Origin: Amphirosellinia nigrospora
Taxonomy: Eukaryota > Ascomycota > Sordariomycetes > Xylariales > Xylariaceae
Length of the DNA: 64,000 nt
NCBI GenBank assembly: GCA_004123355.1
Contig: SCHM01000001.1
Location: 1,418,001-1,482,000 of the forward strand
Direction: 5' to 3'
Shown here: positions 23,690-36,278 of the stretch, piece by piece
How positions within the stretch are numbered: the stretch's first letter is position 1
Layout: each line of letters begins with the position of its first letter
The notes under the pieces: model-generated
What the model was told of the DNA's origin: nothing
Databases searched by the model: none
What the model saw: the letters and a program-made list of their open reading frames with translations, nothing else
Position numbers and translations under genes: made by a program

Positions 23690-25190
23690 CTGTGCACGTT
23701 GAGGGAGGGGGCTTGCGATAGACATATATCTACTCAGCAGCCTCGAGGTCATTATGGTATTGGAGACACACGGTGAGGCAATACTGATTTCCGAGCGCCA
23801 GGTTATAATCTTCACCGAAGATTCATTCTCGAGTATCGTAGACGTCTCGATACAACTTTGTAGCGGAATCATGGCCGCCAAAAGTGAAGTAGGCTCTCGC
23901 GCCGTACAACTTAGTCTGCAGCGTGAGGGGATAGTGCGGTCCAGTCAGTCTTTTAACTGTATCTATGGTGCTCGGTGCCAGCAGCGAGCTCGGCGGTCTT
24001 GGCTTTGTTTTGCAGGTAGCCGTATATCGCAATCTCGCATAACGACGCATGAGCGAGTCGAACTTGGTTGTCAATGGATCGTAAGTACGCGAGCGCCTGA
24101 TCGAAGCGCGGCTGAGCCTCTGTCAGCCTGCTGAGCTGGATCAGCACGCCCGTGATCTAGAGAGATCTCGCCACATCTATCACCTGTAACTCTACCCACT
24201 GGTCACGAGGCAGGCCTTCTACCCCTCCCTCGCGAAGCTTGATCGCTCGAGCGGTCCAACGGAGGCGCCTCGGCTCTCGTTCCGGGCCCGAATATTAGCA
24301 AACGATCTGCAGTAGAGCTAGAATATCCGCTACCAGAACAGAGACGATTTTAGATCAGGCTGGAATGGGCAGGAGAGCTATGCAAAATGCCTTGGCCAGT
24401 TTCCAAAAACGCAAGCGACCATGAATGAGCGTGTTCTGTTCTGCTGCGCAAACAAGTAAAATCCCGTATCGCTAAGGACGGTAGTGAATTCGGGTCGTTC
24501 TCAAGCTTCAGGTCGGACTGACTGCACATAATTCTGATGGATTGGGTCCTGAGGACCTGGAGAAGGTCATCTGGCAAAGCGCGGGAATTGGGTACTATCA
24601 CATCACTGCGCTTGGCGATATTGGCAACAGGAACAGCTCTCCGGATGCTTGACACGACCTCGTTCAAACGTGCCTGTCTCTTGGGGAAATCTTCGTCCAA
24701 GCGGTGTAGAATGCTTCGGTGCAGTGGGCGGTGGGTTTGCAGAACGTCGAGACCAGCTTCACTATAGCGTTCGACAAGATGGCATTCGCAGAAGATAGAA
24801 ATCGCCCCAGCACCCCCAGTCCCCAGAACATCAGCTATTATCCTCATCATCACTACCGATGACCAAATAGATCTCCGAGTCCCCAACCAAGGTCGAGCAA
24901 AGCAATAAACTCCAGCAACAGCCTCGAGTCGCCCGACAGACTACTCAGGGACGGACACAATCCTATACGTTTTCCAGCGTGTATTATTTATGTTGATATC
25001 TCCCAGCGTATGTCACGTCCCATCTTCCACATTTGGCTCAATCGGAGCCATATGGCCGAGATTCTGGTATATCTGGTCAATCGGACACTGGGACTTTGCA
25101 ATGCAGCCTGTGACATGGACGATCGCCAGTGGCAGCCCGCCCAGGACCTCTGACAGCTTGCGGGCCTCCTCCGGCTCCGAGTCTCAATGG
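23690..25190 (-). pseudogene. NB-ARC/TPR (NLR-like) protein remnant
   Basis: Reading minus from 25190, one frame gives ARKLSEVLGGLPLAIVHV, which contains the GLPLA motif of NB-ARC domains, then ...YQNLGHMAPIEPNVEDG. Next comes an island HRLDEDFPKRQARLNEVVSS with RAVPVANIAKRSDVIVPNSR. At the C-terminal side are TPR-like helices (TEAQPRFDQALAYLRSIDN; DYNLALGNQYCLTVCLQ with HNDLEAAE). The P-loop half upstream of GLPLA is absent and the islands lie in different frames. This is a C-terminal carcass of a fungal STAND/NLR-like receptor. Confidence 0.55.
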
Positions 25191-25761
25191 TTAAGATAGT
25201 TCTGAATGAGTGCTGCTGCCTAGCCTATGGCCGTCTTTTGAAATCTGATCGACTCGCAGCGTATCAAGCGAAAACAAATGCCAGCTCGATCGAACAAATG
25301 ACTAAAATCACACCACGAGCACAAAGACAAAGCAGAAGCCATAGATAGTAGCGCAGACAGCATCATCAATCCCACTTCATCAGCACCAATCTATAATCCC
25401 TCCCTCCTCTCAGGAGGGAGACAAGTAGAGCTACATCGAACGCTACACTTCGAACATATATACCCATTACGTCCCCCATAACGCGAGGGGAAATGCCCAA
25501 ACGAAGACCAGCGCCCTTATCGAGATCCATTCCTTTTGCAACAGCAAACATCGTTTGGACTCCTGACGCCAAACTGTGTTTCCTACTATAAACAAGCCCA
25601 AGCGAGCCAAATACACTTTCGCAAGACGTGCGAGCTCGGGGTTCGTAAGCCGTGATTTATAAGCCTGAATGATTCTTATCTGCCCTCTTTTGCCAGAAAA
25701 AGAAACGAGTATTCGATGCTACGCTACTGAACGCCTGACACTGTCATACCATAATCACTCA
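25191..25761. other. Spacer, RAD52 3' side
   Basis: No gene supported. The P-loop half of the neighbouring NB-ARC remnant is not found here. Confidence 0.4.
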
Positions 25762-27477
25762 TCAGGTCATCTTCTGCCTCTTGGCATCGACTCCCGCAGC
25801 CCCCGCCGGCGCAGGAGGTCCGTTTGTCGAAACTTCAGTAAGTGGTGGCCTATTGCCACCGGCATCAGGGGCGCCGGGTGCAGGTCTCTTCATGGTGAGC
25901 GGACGGTACTGGCCCCTGTTGCCAAGCGGACTTCCCGCTCCTCCAGGTACACCGATCTGCCTGATTTGACTAAGCGACGGATTGACGACATTTGGCGGGC
26001 CACCCGGAGCCGGGAGTTGCTGGATGGCCTCTCTTTTATGGGATCGACGTGGACGCCAGTCCTGGAAAGAGGCTTCGAAGACTTGTGGTCTATGCCGGGC
26101 GTCTTACGGATCGAGGGGCTCTCGGCGTGGGGATTAAATACCTTGGCCCCTTGCTCCACAATAACTGCGGTGCCTGGCTCCGAACTCTCGGGCACATCCT
26201 TCACTGAACGCGCGGAGAAGAAAGTCGCCAGTTCCTGAGGTGCGGCATTCGGGCGTTCATGCCGCCTGCGGGCCGAGAGATCGCGTTAGGCGGCGGCGTC
26301 ATTATCCTGTTGTTTGTAGCGGCTTGTTGTGCTACAGTATTGGCGTGATTTTGTGGTCTAGCTGGCTGCTGTTGTGGATTGGGTCGACCTTGAAATTGAC
26401 CGGGTGGCCGCGTAGTTTGTTGGTTGGGGTATGAGGAGGTCTAAGTTGTTGTGCAGCAGACCTTGGGGGTGGTGGCTGCAGTGGCTTTGGAGGATGATGC
26501 CCGTTGATGGGCGGTCTACTGCGATCATTGGCATTACCAGTCGTTGAGTTCTGTGGCCTTTCGCTTGAACGGGCAACATGCTCATGCGAGGCAGGTAATA
26601 CCACCTCATCTGGGTGACCGTCTTCGGTGACACCAAAGTCAGCCATGTCAAAATCGCCGAAATCTTCTTCCAGAGCTAAGGCATCGGATATTACTACAAA
26701 TCCAGCAAATCAGCAGCCGCCCAGTCAATACCATCAGAGTCAAACACACCACTCGTATTGGTTTGATCGCTGCTCCTACCAGCGACAGCTTTCGGTTCCA
26801 CTTTGACGATATCCTGCTCCTTCTTGACGAAGTCGGGACGTCGATGGAGGTTATCTTCATCAAACTTGGTCGGCCCGACTTTCATCTTGGTCACCTTCGC
26901 CAAGTAGTCCTTGTCGTAAATGCAATTCCCCAGCACGTTACCGAAATTCCGCAGTGCCCGCTTCAATGCATCCGTAGTCCCCTCTTTCTTAGCCTTCTCG
27001 AAAGCAGCAGCCTTCCCCTTGCAATTTTCCATATGGCCATACCCGATGTCTTCGTGGTAGGTGCCATCTCGCAACGTGACCCGCACGATGACAGACAAGC
27101 CGAGAGAGATCTTGAGTGTCTGAGGATTCTCGTCGACAAAGTCAACCTGTATGTTCTGGATGCTAGACGACCACCCGTTGAACCCAAATACTTCGTTGGC
27201 GAGCGCGATGATCTTCTCGGCGGCGATGTAGTGGACTTTCTGGCCAGAGGGGCCACTGCGGCGGACAGATACTCGGGCCCAAGCTGCTTCTCTAGTCGGG
27301 ACTGGAGGGTGGCAATCTTGGCAGCAGTGAATTCGGATATGTGTGGCTTGGTTTCCTCGAAAGGGTTGGCGATACCGCTGTGTTGATCGCCTGGGCTGTT
27401 GATTCACGTAGTTAGTTAGGCGACGACGCGTGAATGGAGGTGAGTTAGAACAGCAAGACGACAACATACGCAGGCAT
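25762..27477 (-). CDS. RAD52: DNA repair and recombination protein RAD52
   Basis: RAD52 promotes single-strand annealing and loads Rad51 on RPA-coated DNA in the nucleus. Exon 1 is only ATGCCTGC (27477-27470), followed by an intron 27469-27396. Exon 2 continues GDQHSGIANPFEETKPHISE and the annealing domain (VHYIAAEKIIALANEVFGFN, GWSSSIQNIQVDFVDENPQ, GYGHMENCKGKAAAFEKAKK). The C terminus is recognisable as MADFGVTEDGHPDE, FFSARSVKDVPE, FNPHAESPSIRKTPGIDHKS and GVDAKRQKMT with the stop at 25762. The frame slips at about 27268, 26696 and at several places between 26450 and 25890. Where I can judge, one base is missing in a short run (for example MP(P)PQEL near 26245). Domain conservation is high, so assembly error is favoured over gene death. 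Confidence 0.88.
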
Positions 27478-28735
27478 AGCGAGAGGTTTGCTCTTGGAAT
27501 CAGTGAGATTGAAGCATTGGAGATGTTGAGGCGATTGAATACGTCGTGACGACTAGTCTGTATGGGTCTAGACACAATATCGACCGAGTTCAAATCGGAG
27601 CCGTGTTTCAGTAATTAAGGCGGAGTGTGAATGAGGCACCAAACGCGCTCCGACGTGGAGACAACACGGAGCAGCACCCCACTATAATTACATAACACTC
27701 ACCAAGTCACGGGACCACCCACCACAAAGTCGCACTATTAGGTATTTACGACGGCCAGAAGATGGTGCAACAGTACCGCAAATAAAATCCAAAAAGAAGA
27801 GGGAGGGAAAAAAAAAACACTTTCATTGTACCTACCACAGGCTATTCATGCAAGCATCCAATTTGCCGAAGAATCACTAGATTAAATTACAACACGTGGC
27901 ACCATTCATTTCACCGGAGCGACGACAGATGATGTGCTATCCTAACTCGTCGGAACAGCTAGACAGAAATCAAATTTCAGGTATGTTGCAAGCAAAACAC
28001 CTATCATATGCGAAGCAGATAATTAGTGTTGTAAAAAACCAGTATTAAAACGCTGTTTGGTAAGCCTTGTTTTGAAATGATGGTAAAAACGAGATTTGTA
28101 TGAAGAGTCAGTTGTCAAGATTTAAGGAGGTCAAATCACGAATTAAAGACAAAAGTCGACAAATGAGGCAACTTGTTCTTGATGATGAGTGTCAGGAAAT
28201 GTATATTATAGACGGACGGCGAGAGATTCCTGTACAAGATATCCGCCTGGATCTCATGGCTAGCTGCTATGACGGGACGCCAGCCCATAAGTCCTCGTAT
28301 GTACAAACCAGATAGCCTCGATCAGGCATGAGGCTTTGTAAGTCTCACGCATGAAGGCAGCCTGGTTTTCTAAGTTACGTCTGGATCCCAGCATGCACGT
28401 AGAAACGTACTGGTGACAGGGATGACAGGGATATCAAGTTTGAGAAGAAGAAAAAAAGGCCCAGCGCCCCAGCAAGACAAAATGAAACGCCCAGACATGT
28501 ATGAACCTGACGCCGTATCCGAATCTATGCCTCGTAACAAGTAAGCCGCCGTTAATCATTGTCGGGCCGAATGATGTGTAGATGCAACCTCCTCCATCTC
28601 CTCCATCTCTATGCGTAAACCGACCGCGTCGTACGGTCCCTCGTTCAGCAACATCAAACGGCTTTTGTCCATGCCTCCCGCATGCCATGCTAATTATATG
28701 CCACCGCGCCCGTTCGGCCTGTGCCTGGTATGACC
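27478..28735. other. Intergenic, RAD52 promoter and STS1 3' side
   Basis: It carries the upstream region of minus-strand RAD52. A hydrophilic 71-codon frame at 28100-28315 is open but unsupported. No other gene seen. Confidence 0.4.
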
Positions 28736-29709
28736 CTACCAAGAGCCAACCGGTACCGAAGAGGTGTAATTTCCAGCCATCAGTTGATCTAGAATGGAGG
28801 CTGAGTTTGACGATGGGCCCGAAGCTCCGCTATTCTGACTCCCCCGACCCAGCCCACGTTCGAAGCCATGGCCGACATGGCCGTATGCAACCGGCCGCCC
28901 GATTGTTGGTTGTGCTTTGCCAAGGTTCGGTCCCATCCGTCCGAGTGTAATGCGAAACCAGCTCCCTTCTTCGAAGCCTCGGTGATGACAAGTGCCCAAG
29001 CCTTGGAGATCTCATCGTACGCGTTCTCCTTGTGGTGACGATAGCCCTGACTCTCCACTCGGGAAGATGATGGACCAGCTTCGTTGCTCCGTCTAGGAAC
29101 TGGAGAGAGACGGCGGCCTGGGGCTCGTTCGGCGGCAGATACTGTTGCATAAAATCGGTGATAGCATCGAGGAGTGCGAGGAGAGGTTGTTTGACTCGGA
29201 AATAGGTGTAGTCGGACGTGGAGCCGCCATAGGGGAATGCGACCTGTAACCTTGTCTGATAATCGGCCAAACCTGTAACACACATTCGACCGAGGGCCGG
29301 GGCGCACCCTTGACCACCTCTTCGCCTATTTCGGGTTGTCGTTCGCAGATGGTTTGGAGGACTGTCCTCAGCTGCGTGACGTCGAGAGTTTCTAGGAGAC
29401 GAGGGAGGGTCAGAGGTCGGCCGGTGGGTTCGCTCGCTCGTGCCCTTTTCGCTGGTCGGACTAGTTGACGGGACTGCACAGCAGGAGAGCTGGACGGTGA
29501 CACAGACATCTCATCTTCATCGTCGGCTTTGCGCTTTCGGTTGCTAGAAGAAGCATTATGGAAGGAGGGCACTGAGGAAATAACTGGTCAGCATCTCTTG
29601 GGCGGCGAGAGGGTCGGGCACCACATACTGGAGCGGCTAGGAGATCGTCGGCTAGGCTCGTGGGTAAGGGGAAGTAGGATGGCTTCGGGGACGGTAGCAT
29701 GTTCAACAT
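28736..29709 (-). CDS. STS1: Proteasome nuclear tether STS1/Cut8
   Basis: STS1 (Cut8) tethers the 26S proteasome to the nuclear envelope. The start is MLNMLPSPKPSYFP at 29709, then the conserved HEPSRRSPSRSSM. A 57-base GT-AG intron leads into PSFHNASSSNRKRKADDEDE (an NLS). The core follows: LPRLLETLDVTQLRTVLQTI, FPYGGSTSDYTYFRVKQPLL, LQFLDGATKLVHHLPEW and KENAYDEISKAWALV. The C terminus is ILDQLMAGNYTSSVPVGSW at 28736. Four one-base losses break the frame: CCCC near 29670, TTT near 29270, GG near 29055 and GGGGG near 28843 (minus-strand sense). Each is a run one base too short and everything between is conserved, so the gene is probably whole in the organism. Confidence 0.85.
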
Positions 29710-30504
29710 GGCGTTGTCGTGTGGCTGGAGAATGAGGCCCGATGGTGATCTCTCGAGAAGCGATGCTTCGGCTGGCCGGTCGTCTGCGTCTTCGTCTGCG
29801 TTTGCGTTCCTCGGGAGGTGCGAGATGAAGATGGATGGGAGGGATAAATGAGCGTGATCGAAAATGCGGTCGAGAGTTGTGCGGAACGGGGGTGGGATGG
29901 CCTAAGGATCGGCCTGCCTGGGGTTGGAGGGTTGAGGGTTGGAGAAGGAAAAGAAATGCCCTGGTGGTTCGCTCGAAAAGACAAGAAGCTAAAAGCTGAG
30001 GGCCGCCGCTCATGCATCCACAACAGCACAGGTGACAGAGACAAACCAGGATTGGAGGCGGCGGCGGTGGGAGGCGGTAGCAGTGTAGTGATCTAGATGA
30101 TTGATGACAGCGAGAGAAAGTGGACGATGTGAGTGGGTCGGTACACGGCGCTACCCCCTCCCGAGCTCGCCATTGCGCCGTCAGCAAAGTACCGTACCGG
30201 TACCTCCTGAGGCACATACTCCAGCGCCCTCTTCCTGTCGGGGCAGCAACAGCATCGACAGCGGCCCAAACCCTACCTAACCTGACAAAGGGCGCATTTA
30301 CTTAACGTTAACCTGGCGGGCCAACCCCTTCTAGGTTAGCGCCCTAGGCAACTATACTCGTTGGCAAACTATCGTTGGTCAGCTACAGTTATTAAGTGGA
30401 GAGCTTGTTGTCTTGTACGCAAAGCACCTCCAAGTGAATGAAAGCCATTGATATAAGACATACCCGTAGGGACCCATACTCCTTGTACTAAGCAGTTGAA
30501 CACA
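29710..30504. other. Intergenic, STS1 promoter
   Basis: GC-rich, with several overlapping open frames on both strands that look compositional. It holds the STS1 upstream region. No gene assigned. Confidence 0.4.
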
Positions 30505-30702
30505 CAGGGGATGAATGAGTGTGTATTATTACGACTCGACTAGCGAGTGCCCTAGCCAGCTGTGACTAAAGTGTAGGGAAGAAGGTAAGTCCAAATGAGT
30601 GCCCTGAGCCCCAGCAATATGCCCTTATACCCTAGCGTCCGTTTGTAGACCCCACAGGATGAATGTGTGTGTATTATTACGACTCGACCAGCGAACCCTT
30701 GG
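30505..30702 (+). repeat. Short direct repeat pair
   Basis: GATGAATG-GTGTGTATTATTACGACTCGAC-AGCGA occurs at about 30509-30549 and again at about 30658-30695, 150 bp apart. This may be a fragment of a degraded repeat. Confidence 0.55.
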
Positions 30703-30715
30703 TAAGGGTTTATGA

Positions 30716-31009
30716 GTTGTAAATAACTAGTTAAGTTGTAATAGCGCACTTATATAATCTACTATATACAATGTACTAAAAGCTTATATAGCTCTGCTTA
30801 ATATAGCTTTGCTTAATATATATATTTTTTTAAAAATATTAAAAGTTATAATTTATATAATTATAATATTATAATTATATATTATTTAAATATAATATTT
30901 ATTTTAACATTATTTATTATAATATATTAAAAAATATACTAGTTTTAATAATGCTTTTATATTATAAAATACTAGTAAAATATTATAACTTAACTAGTTA
31001 TTTACAGCT
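30716..31009. mobile_element. AT-rich foldback/MITE candidate
   Basis: About 27 bp at the left (core GTAAATAACTAGTTAAGTT at 30719-30737) recurs inverted at the right (core AACTTAACTAGTTATTTAC at about 30986-31004). The 290 bp between is A/T-saturated like the RIP blocks. No convincing target duplication was found. It could be a RIP-mutated MITE. Confidence 0.5.
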
Positions 31010-31266
31010 TAAAGACCTCTAGTAAAAGTTGGTGACTATTATTGCTTAATATAGGCGGGTACAATATATCACCAGGTCATTTAGAGATGTACGGCGAATT
31101 AACTAGCCTAACTACAAACATAAGAAAAACCGCGGGGATAGTTGAGATCAATTGCTACCTAAAACCCACAACGTATTTTACACGAAAGCCCAGCGGGAAG
31201 CCATAAGCCCTTTTAAGGGTCGTAAAACAGGTGACGCTGGTGGTTCAGGGCCCTTGATTACGGTAT
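31010..31266. other. Spacer
   Basis: No gene seen. Confidence 0.35.
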
Positions 31267-32505
31267 TTAACTGAGCGACCGCCTCAGGACAAGCTTCTTT
31301 CTCAGTCCGCAGCGCGAGGAGCACCGGTGCTTGAGAATGATCCGCGTATTCTGGTTGCTTTGGGCAGGCTTACGATCCCTCTCCGGACTGAAACTGATCA
31401 GGTCATCCTCACTTCCGCTTGATCTTCTACCATGGAGATGCGATGGGACCCAAGAAGTATCATAAGATGGGGGCTCAATAGGCAATCGAGGTTGGGCGGC
31501 TGTCCTGAAGGCGAACTTCTCTGGCTAGACACAGGGCGTCCTCGGCCAGCAGGAAGGTTTTGAATCGGGTTGTGAATGTGATGGGTTCCGCTTAGCTGCC
31601 TTCCTGAATCCCATCTTCTCACTTCGCCGCCGTCGGGAACAAGGCTCCAATGGAGACACACGATGGCTTCCATTAGGAGTGCTTGGATGACGGGTAATCC
31701 GTGCCGGCGAGCGACCCATGTTCGAGTATACCTTTGGCGATCTTTTTCGAAAGGTTGGATTACTATTCAGGATTTAGCCATCCGCCTCTCATACACTTTA
31801 TATAGCTGTGCATACTGGGTCATATAAGGGCGACATATTATGACGATTCTATCGGAACGGAACTGCCCGGATGACAAGCGATGCGCATTGCCGTTGTCTA
31901 ATGGATCGAGACCGCTCACGCCGGCAGCGTCGTCATCGTGGAACCCGTCCGCAACGGCAGCTATTTCGTTAGTTCCCCGCCTCTACCATAGCAAGCTCCA
32001 GGGTTCCTTACCGTTCCATCTCTGGGCAAGATAATTCGATGGGCGGCGCCATTCCGAGGCTGACTCAACTTCTTAGCACCAGAGACATGGGAGGGAGGAG
32101 CCGGTTCGCGGCCAGACTGTCGGTCACTGTCTCGGGCCAGTTCTTCGATCCTATGGTTTCCTAGATCGCTCTAGAAGGTAATTAATCAATAATGGGATCT
32201 AAAATGGCAGAGAGTACGAGTAGATTGGTGCTGGATGAGAGTCAGTAATGTCGGAACTAGAGCTTACCATCATAGCGTCCAACACCGTAGCTTTGGTCGG
32301 CGCGGCGAAATTGTGGCTCGACATCTTTGCCGTATGTAGTTGACTTAGGCTTGATGACTTCCAGGGCCTCGAAGTAGTTCGGTTGTGAATCAATGACGCG
32401 GCGCAAGCTAGAGTTGCTGCAATGTTCAGGAAGACGATGGCCCAAGGAACTTGAACGCCCTTAGCAGTATCAAGCCGATGCAGAGGAGTAGTGAGAAGGA
32501 CCTAG
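31267..32505 (-). CDS. Uncharacterised protein: membrane segments plus basic tail
   Basis: Minus-strand coding islands follow one another. Hydrophobic stretches come first (LLLCIGLILLRAFKFLG and AIVFLNIAATLACAASLIH), then NYFEALEVIKPKSTTYGKDV with QFRRADQSYGVGRYDG. A GT-AG intron follows (about 32276-32167). Next are NHRIEELARDSDRQSG, ADGFHDDDAAGVSGLDPLDN, MTQYAQLYKVYERRMAKS, NPTFRKRSPKVYSNMGRSPA and a Ser/Arg-rich tail with SEDDLISFSPERDRKPAQSN, ending RRSLS. The islands differ in frame by single bases at C or G runs (for example HN(P)NYF near 32392). The architecture is one or two membrane helices, then a long disordered basic region. No family recognised; the 5' end is not defined. Confidence 0.5.
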
Positions 32506-34244
32506 GTACACCACTGGCAGCTCTGTAGGAAGGCTGACTGAGGGCGTTTGAGTCACTACCTATCCCAACCTAGGCTAAGAATGGACTGCGGAGATCGGGG
32601 CTTTGACGACTGCACCTACAAGGAGAAAAGCAACTGTGGCTCGGGATAGGTGTCAGTGCTAGGAAGAAAGTGGAAGAGTGGATGAGAGGCAACAGAGAAG
32701 GAAAGTAAAGAAGACAAGTCCCGATAGATAGCCTGCCTACCTAGTATAGATACCTAGGTGCTTAGGCAGTTACCAAGGGGAGAAGGAAGGAAACACTCAA
32801 AGAGAGAAGGAAGGCAGTGGGAGTCCGTCCGTAGGGGGGCAATATCTTAGATAAGTACCTATGTACCTTAGGCATGCATGGGAGCACCTTCCAGTATTAT
32901 GGGCAAGTAATTATCGTCAGGGCAATGCTTGTAGGACCCGCGGACTACAGCAACATCATGAAAAAGCAGGTGCTTAGGTAATTGCATACCTAATATGTGT
33001 ACATATGGCAGGACTTTTGGTCATGTTCATGGGCACTAAAACAAACCAATAGGTAGAGTTTTGTCTGGATCGTCTATGGACATTTGTATGTTTTCAACTT
33101 TTTGAAAGCCAGATACACCCATACATGAAGTCAATATATGCAGATGATAAATAAATAGTGTCTTGCATGGCAAAACCACAGCAGACAATACTTAAAAATA
33201 GCTGCAGAGACTGATACTGTAAATTTGGACATGAAGAATGCAGAGCAGTTGTAATGTATATTCATCATGACACAGCACGAAGCAAACGATGGAGGCCTTT
33301 GTGTGATGAGGATTTTCATGCAGATGCCAGAGCCACACATTCACAGACTGCACTGTTGTAGCCCAGGCAGTGATCAACTTATTTCAGAGTGTTAGTTCCT
33401 GATCATTTGCAGATTCCATGAGCTACTGCGCTTGGTACATATTTACCCACACAAACACAGCTTGCAGGATAATATGCACAACCTGCAGGCAAACTGTCTG
33501 CTTTCCAAGTGATGAGGTGGGTATCATTAATTGCGTATTAGCATGCTCTTACTGTTCTGCCTTTATCTTGTACGAGATGGATAGTATGAACTAACTAACA
33601 GATCCTTTTACTCTCATTTACTTACTCCTACATGGGCTGTGGGAAGGTTAGGTTTGGATGCCATGAGTTCAGCTATCAACTACGTTGTTATTGCAGTGTT
33701 AGGTCATCAACGCATGATGCAAGTCATATGTCTTGAGATTATCTAAATACTTCATATAGCAAGCCGCTCTTTCACGTAAATTGTTGTTTCATGTTGTTTC
33801 GTGACTGACCGCTACAATTCTCTTTTGCATTCAGTGATGTAAGCATACAAATAGCTCTCTTAGCGTGGCATGAGACCAGCATTTACTTTCTAGTATTGAA
33901 TTAGCTTAGAGTGACTGGGTATACGGGAAAGGAGGTAATCTGGGAATTATTCATCTAATTCGAGTCTCAGTCACGTAGAAATAAGGGGAATCAATTGATC
34001 AAAAGGAATGCAATACTTATTGTAACTATTAACTTATCTATATTATTATATTTATCAAGTTTCTTGGATTTATTGAATCTTATCGTATTTATTAAATCTT
34101 AGGCTGTATATTGCCTAGACACTAGGTACCTAAGCAAAGATGAAAGTGAGGGGTAGAGGTGAGAGGGGATCAATCAAGGTGAACATAAGCGTTTAGTAAG
34201 AGTTGGGGGCGCCCAGAGGAACATACCACTCCCATCTCACATCC
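32506..34244. other. Gene-poor interval
   Basis: About 1.7 kb of moderately AT-rich sequence with no supported gene. Weak minus-strand frames near 33130-33380 match nothing I know. The last 300 bases are the HET gene promoter. Confidence 0.4.
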
Positions 34245-36278
34245 ATGGCAGCCACCGACCCGCCAATACCGGCCATCAAACCCACCGACCCAGTATGTTT
34301 CTACTGCTCGCGCCAAAAGGACGCGGTCGATCCGTGGAGTTCCTCATCTTCGACCTCGGCCGCCTGAAGTCCGGCGCCGAGCTGCACTGCCAGACGTGCG
34401 ATCTGCGGTATCGCGCCGTGAGCTGCTACTGCTCGGACCCCGGCCAACGGGTCATTTTCCAAGCCGATCCAAGCGGCTCACGTTCAATCGGAGGCAGTTC
34501 TTTGAGATGTTTAAGCTGGCTGGTATGCAAATGCGATGCGAGTCTCGATGTTGTCTTGTCTAAGGGCTTGCGCTAACCTGGAAGGTGCTTGTGTGGAGAT
34601 GGTGATCCTCGTGCGTTCCCTACTCAACGGGCTATCCGCTGTCAAGCAGCACGGCTTCGGAGGAAACCTTCGAAAGATAAGGGGATGGATAGATGACTGC
34701 GCAACTACTCATGAGCTGTGTCGTAGAGACCAGTCTAGGCAGAGTTACATGCCAAAACGCATCCTACATTTGGTAAACGACAGAGTCGTGCTCGTGGAAG
34801 GTGCCCAGCCGCATACTTATGCATGTCTCAGCCATTGCTGGGGGCCATCTCAGAGTCCGATAAAGACTCTCTCGTCGACGATCGACGACTTCAAGGGAGA
34901 GATCTCCTGGCCAAGCTTGAGCCAGACCTTTCAGGATGCCGTTGACATTTGTAGAAGACTCAACATCGATTACATCTGGATCGACTCGCTATGCATCATA
35001 CAAGACAGCGACGAGGACTGGACTGACCAGTCCGCCAAGATGGCGGAAATCTACGAGAATGCATTCCTTACCGTCGCCGCGACAAAGTCTAGGGATGGTA
35101 CCGGCGGATGCTACAGCAGCAGAAATGCATGCTACGTGGACTGCGGCACGGTAGTCGAGGGATCGGTATTTATCCGAGGTCAAATGCCACGATTCGGCGG
35201 GCCAGCAGGCAGCAAGACATCAGAGGGCTGGCCACTACTCCTCCGCGGCTGGGTATATCAAGAGATGTCGCTCTCGGCCCGCGTCTTGCATTTCGGGACC
35301 CAAGAGGTAGTATGGCAGTGCCGCACACATCGGCGGAGCGAGAGCGGGAGCAACGACTCGGACCACGCTCAGATAACCTTTAGCGACGGCCACGCGCCCC
35401 CGGAGACGAAGCACAACGATGCGTGGGACGACGGCTCGCCGAACGACTGCCCGTGGTACGATGTCGTGAACGATTACTCTGGTCTCGCGCTTAGTTTCGA
35501 GAAGGACAAGTTACCTGCCCTGGCTGCCATTTCCCAGGGATACTCTAAAGAGCTGGGAGCAGATAATATGTTTCTCGCCGGGCTATGGAAGGACTCGCTC
35601 CTCCATGATATGTTGTGGGAGTCGTACCCTCAAAGCTCCGCGAATGGGCCGACGCAGAAGCCCGTCGGCAGCAATGCGCCTTCGTGGTCGTGGGCATCTG
35701 TTCAATCCCGGGTGAAGTGGTTCATGTTCAAGAACTACATATCTCCGCATTACACCGTTGATTGTATTAAACTGGAAGCGATCCATGTCGAGCCCAATGG
35801 GTCGCTATATCTAGGTCGGTATAGTAAATGTGAACTCATTTTTCGGGGGCCTTTAATCGCTACGACCTCCGAAGCTTTGGAAGTATCGATATTCATGAAA
35901 GACGCAGGGAAGGAAAATAAGGGTTGCCGAATCGATGAGGTTATGGCCGTTCATCAGTTTACCCCTGACTACACGTTTAGCCTTGATGGACCAGTGTATG
36001 GGCCGGCAACAAGCCCCAAGTTCATTCTACCACTAATGATACAACACGGAGGACATAACTTGGTAGTCGGAATCGTGCTTAAGCCTACAGGAGATAGCAC
36101 AGATACTTATGAGCGAGTTGGGTTGGTCATCTTGGTATATATCAAGAGAGGTCCTCCAATCGATCTCCGTCCCGATACTTGCCAAGAATGGGACTACCAT
36201 CCCTGGCGGCCCATCACTCGCCAATGGATTAATGCCTATCTTTCTAGCTTGCCAGTAAGAAAGGTTATAATTCATTGA
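34245..36278 (+). CDS. HET-domain protein
   Basis: HET domains act in heterokaryon incompatibility and regulated cell death. The ATG at 34245 gives MAATDPPIPAIKPTDPVCFY, and a neighbouring frame continues VEFLIFDLGRLKSGAELHCQ. A GT-AG intron (34523-34584) leads into a large uninterrupted exon to 36278. There, counting codons from the ATG at 34536, HET motif 1 is TYACLSHCWG near residues 94-103. Motif 2 (IDYIWIDSLCIIQDSDEDW) is near 144-162 and motif 3 (LRGWVYQEMSLSARVLHF) near 236-253. The C-terminal half is the usual variable region. Exon 1 shows one or two frame slips, but the 1.7 kb main exon has none. HET identity is secure; the exact 5' structure is not. Confidence 0.9.

Noticed and set aside
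25669-27386. Long plus-strand ORFs opposite RAD52
   Set aside because: Shadows of the conserved minus-strand RAD52 coding sequence.
28100-28315. Hydrophilic 71-codon ORF
   Set aside because: No family resemblance, no clear promoter or intron; likely chance.
29588-30217. 209-codon minus-strand ORF upstream of STS1
   Set aside because: It overlaps STS1 exon 1 in another frame and has Pro/Ser/Arg-biased composition expected from GC-rich CT tracts.
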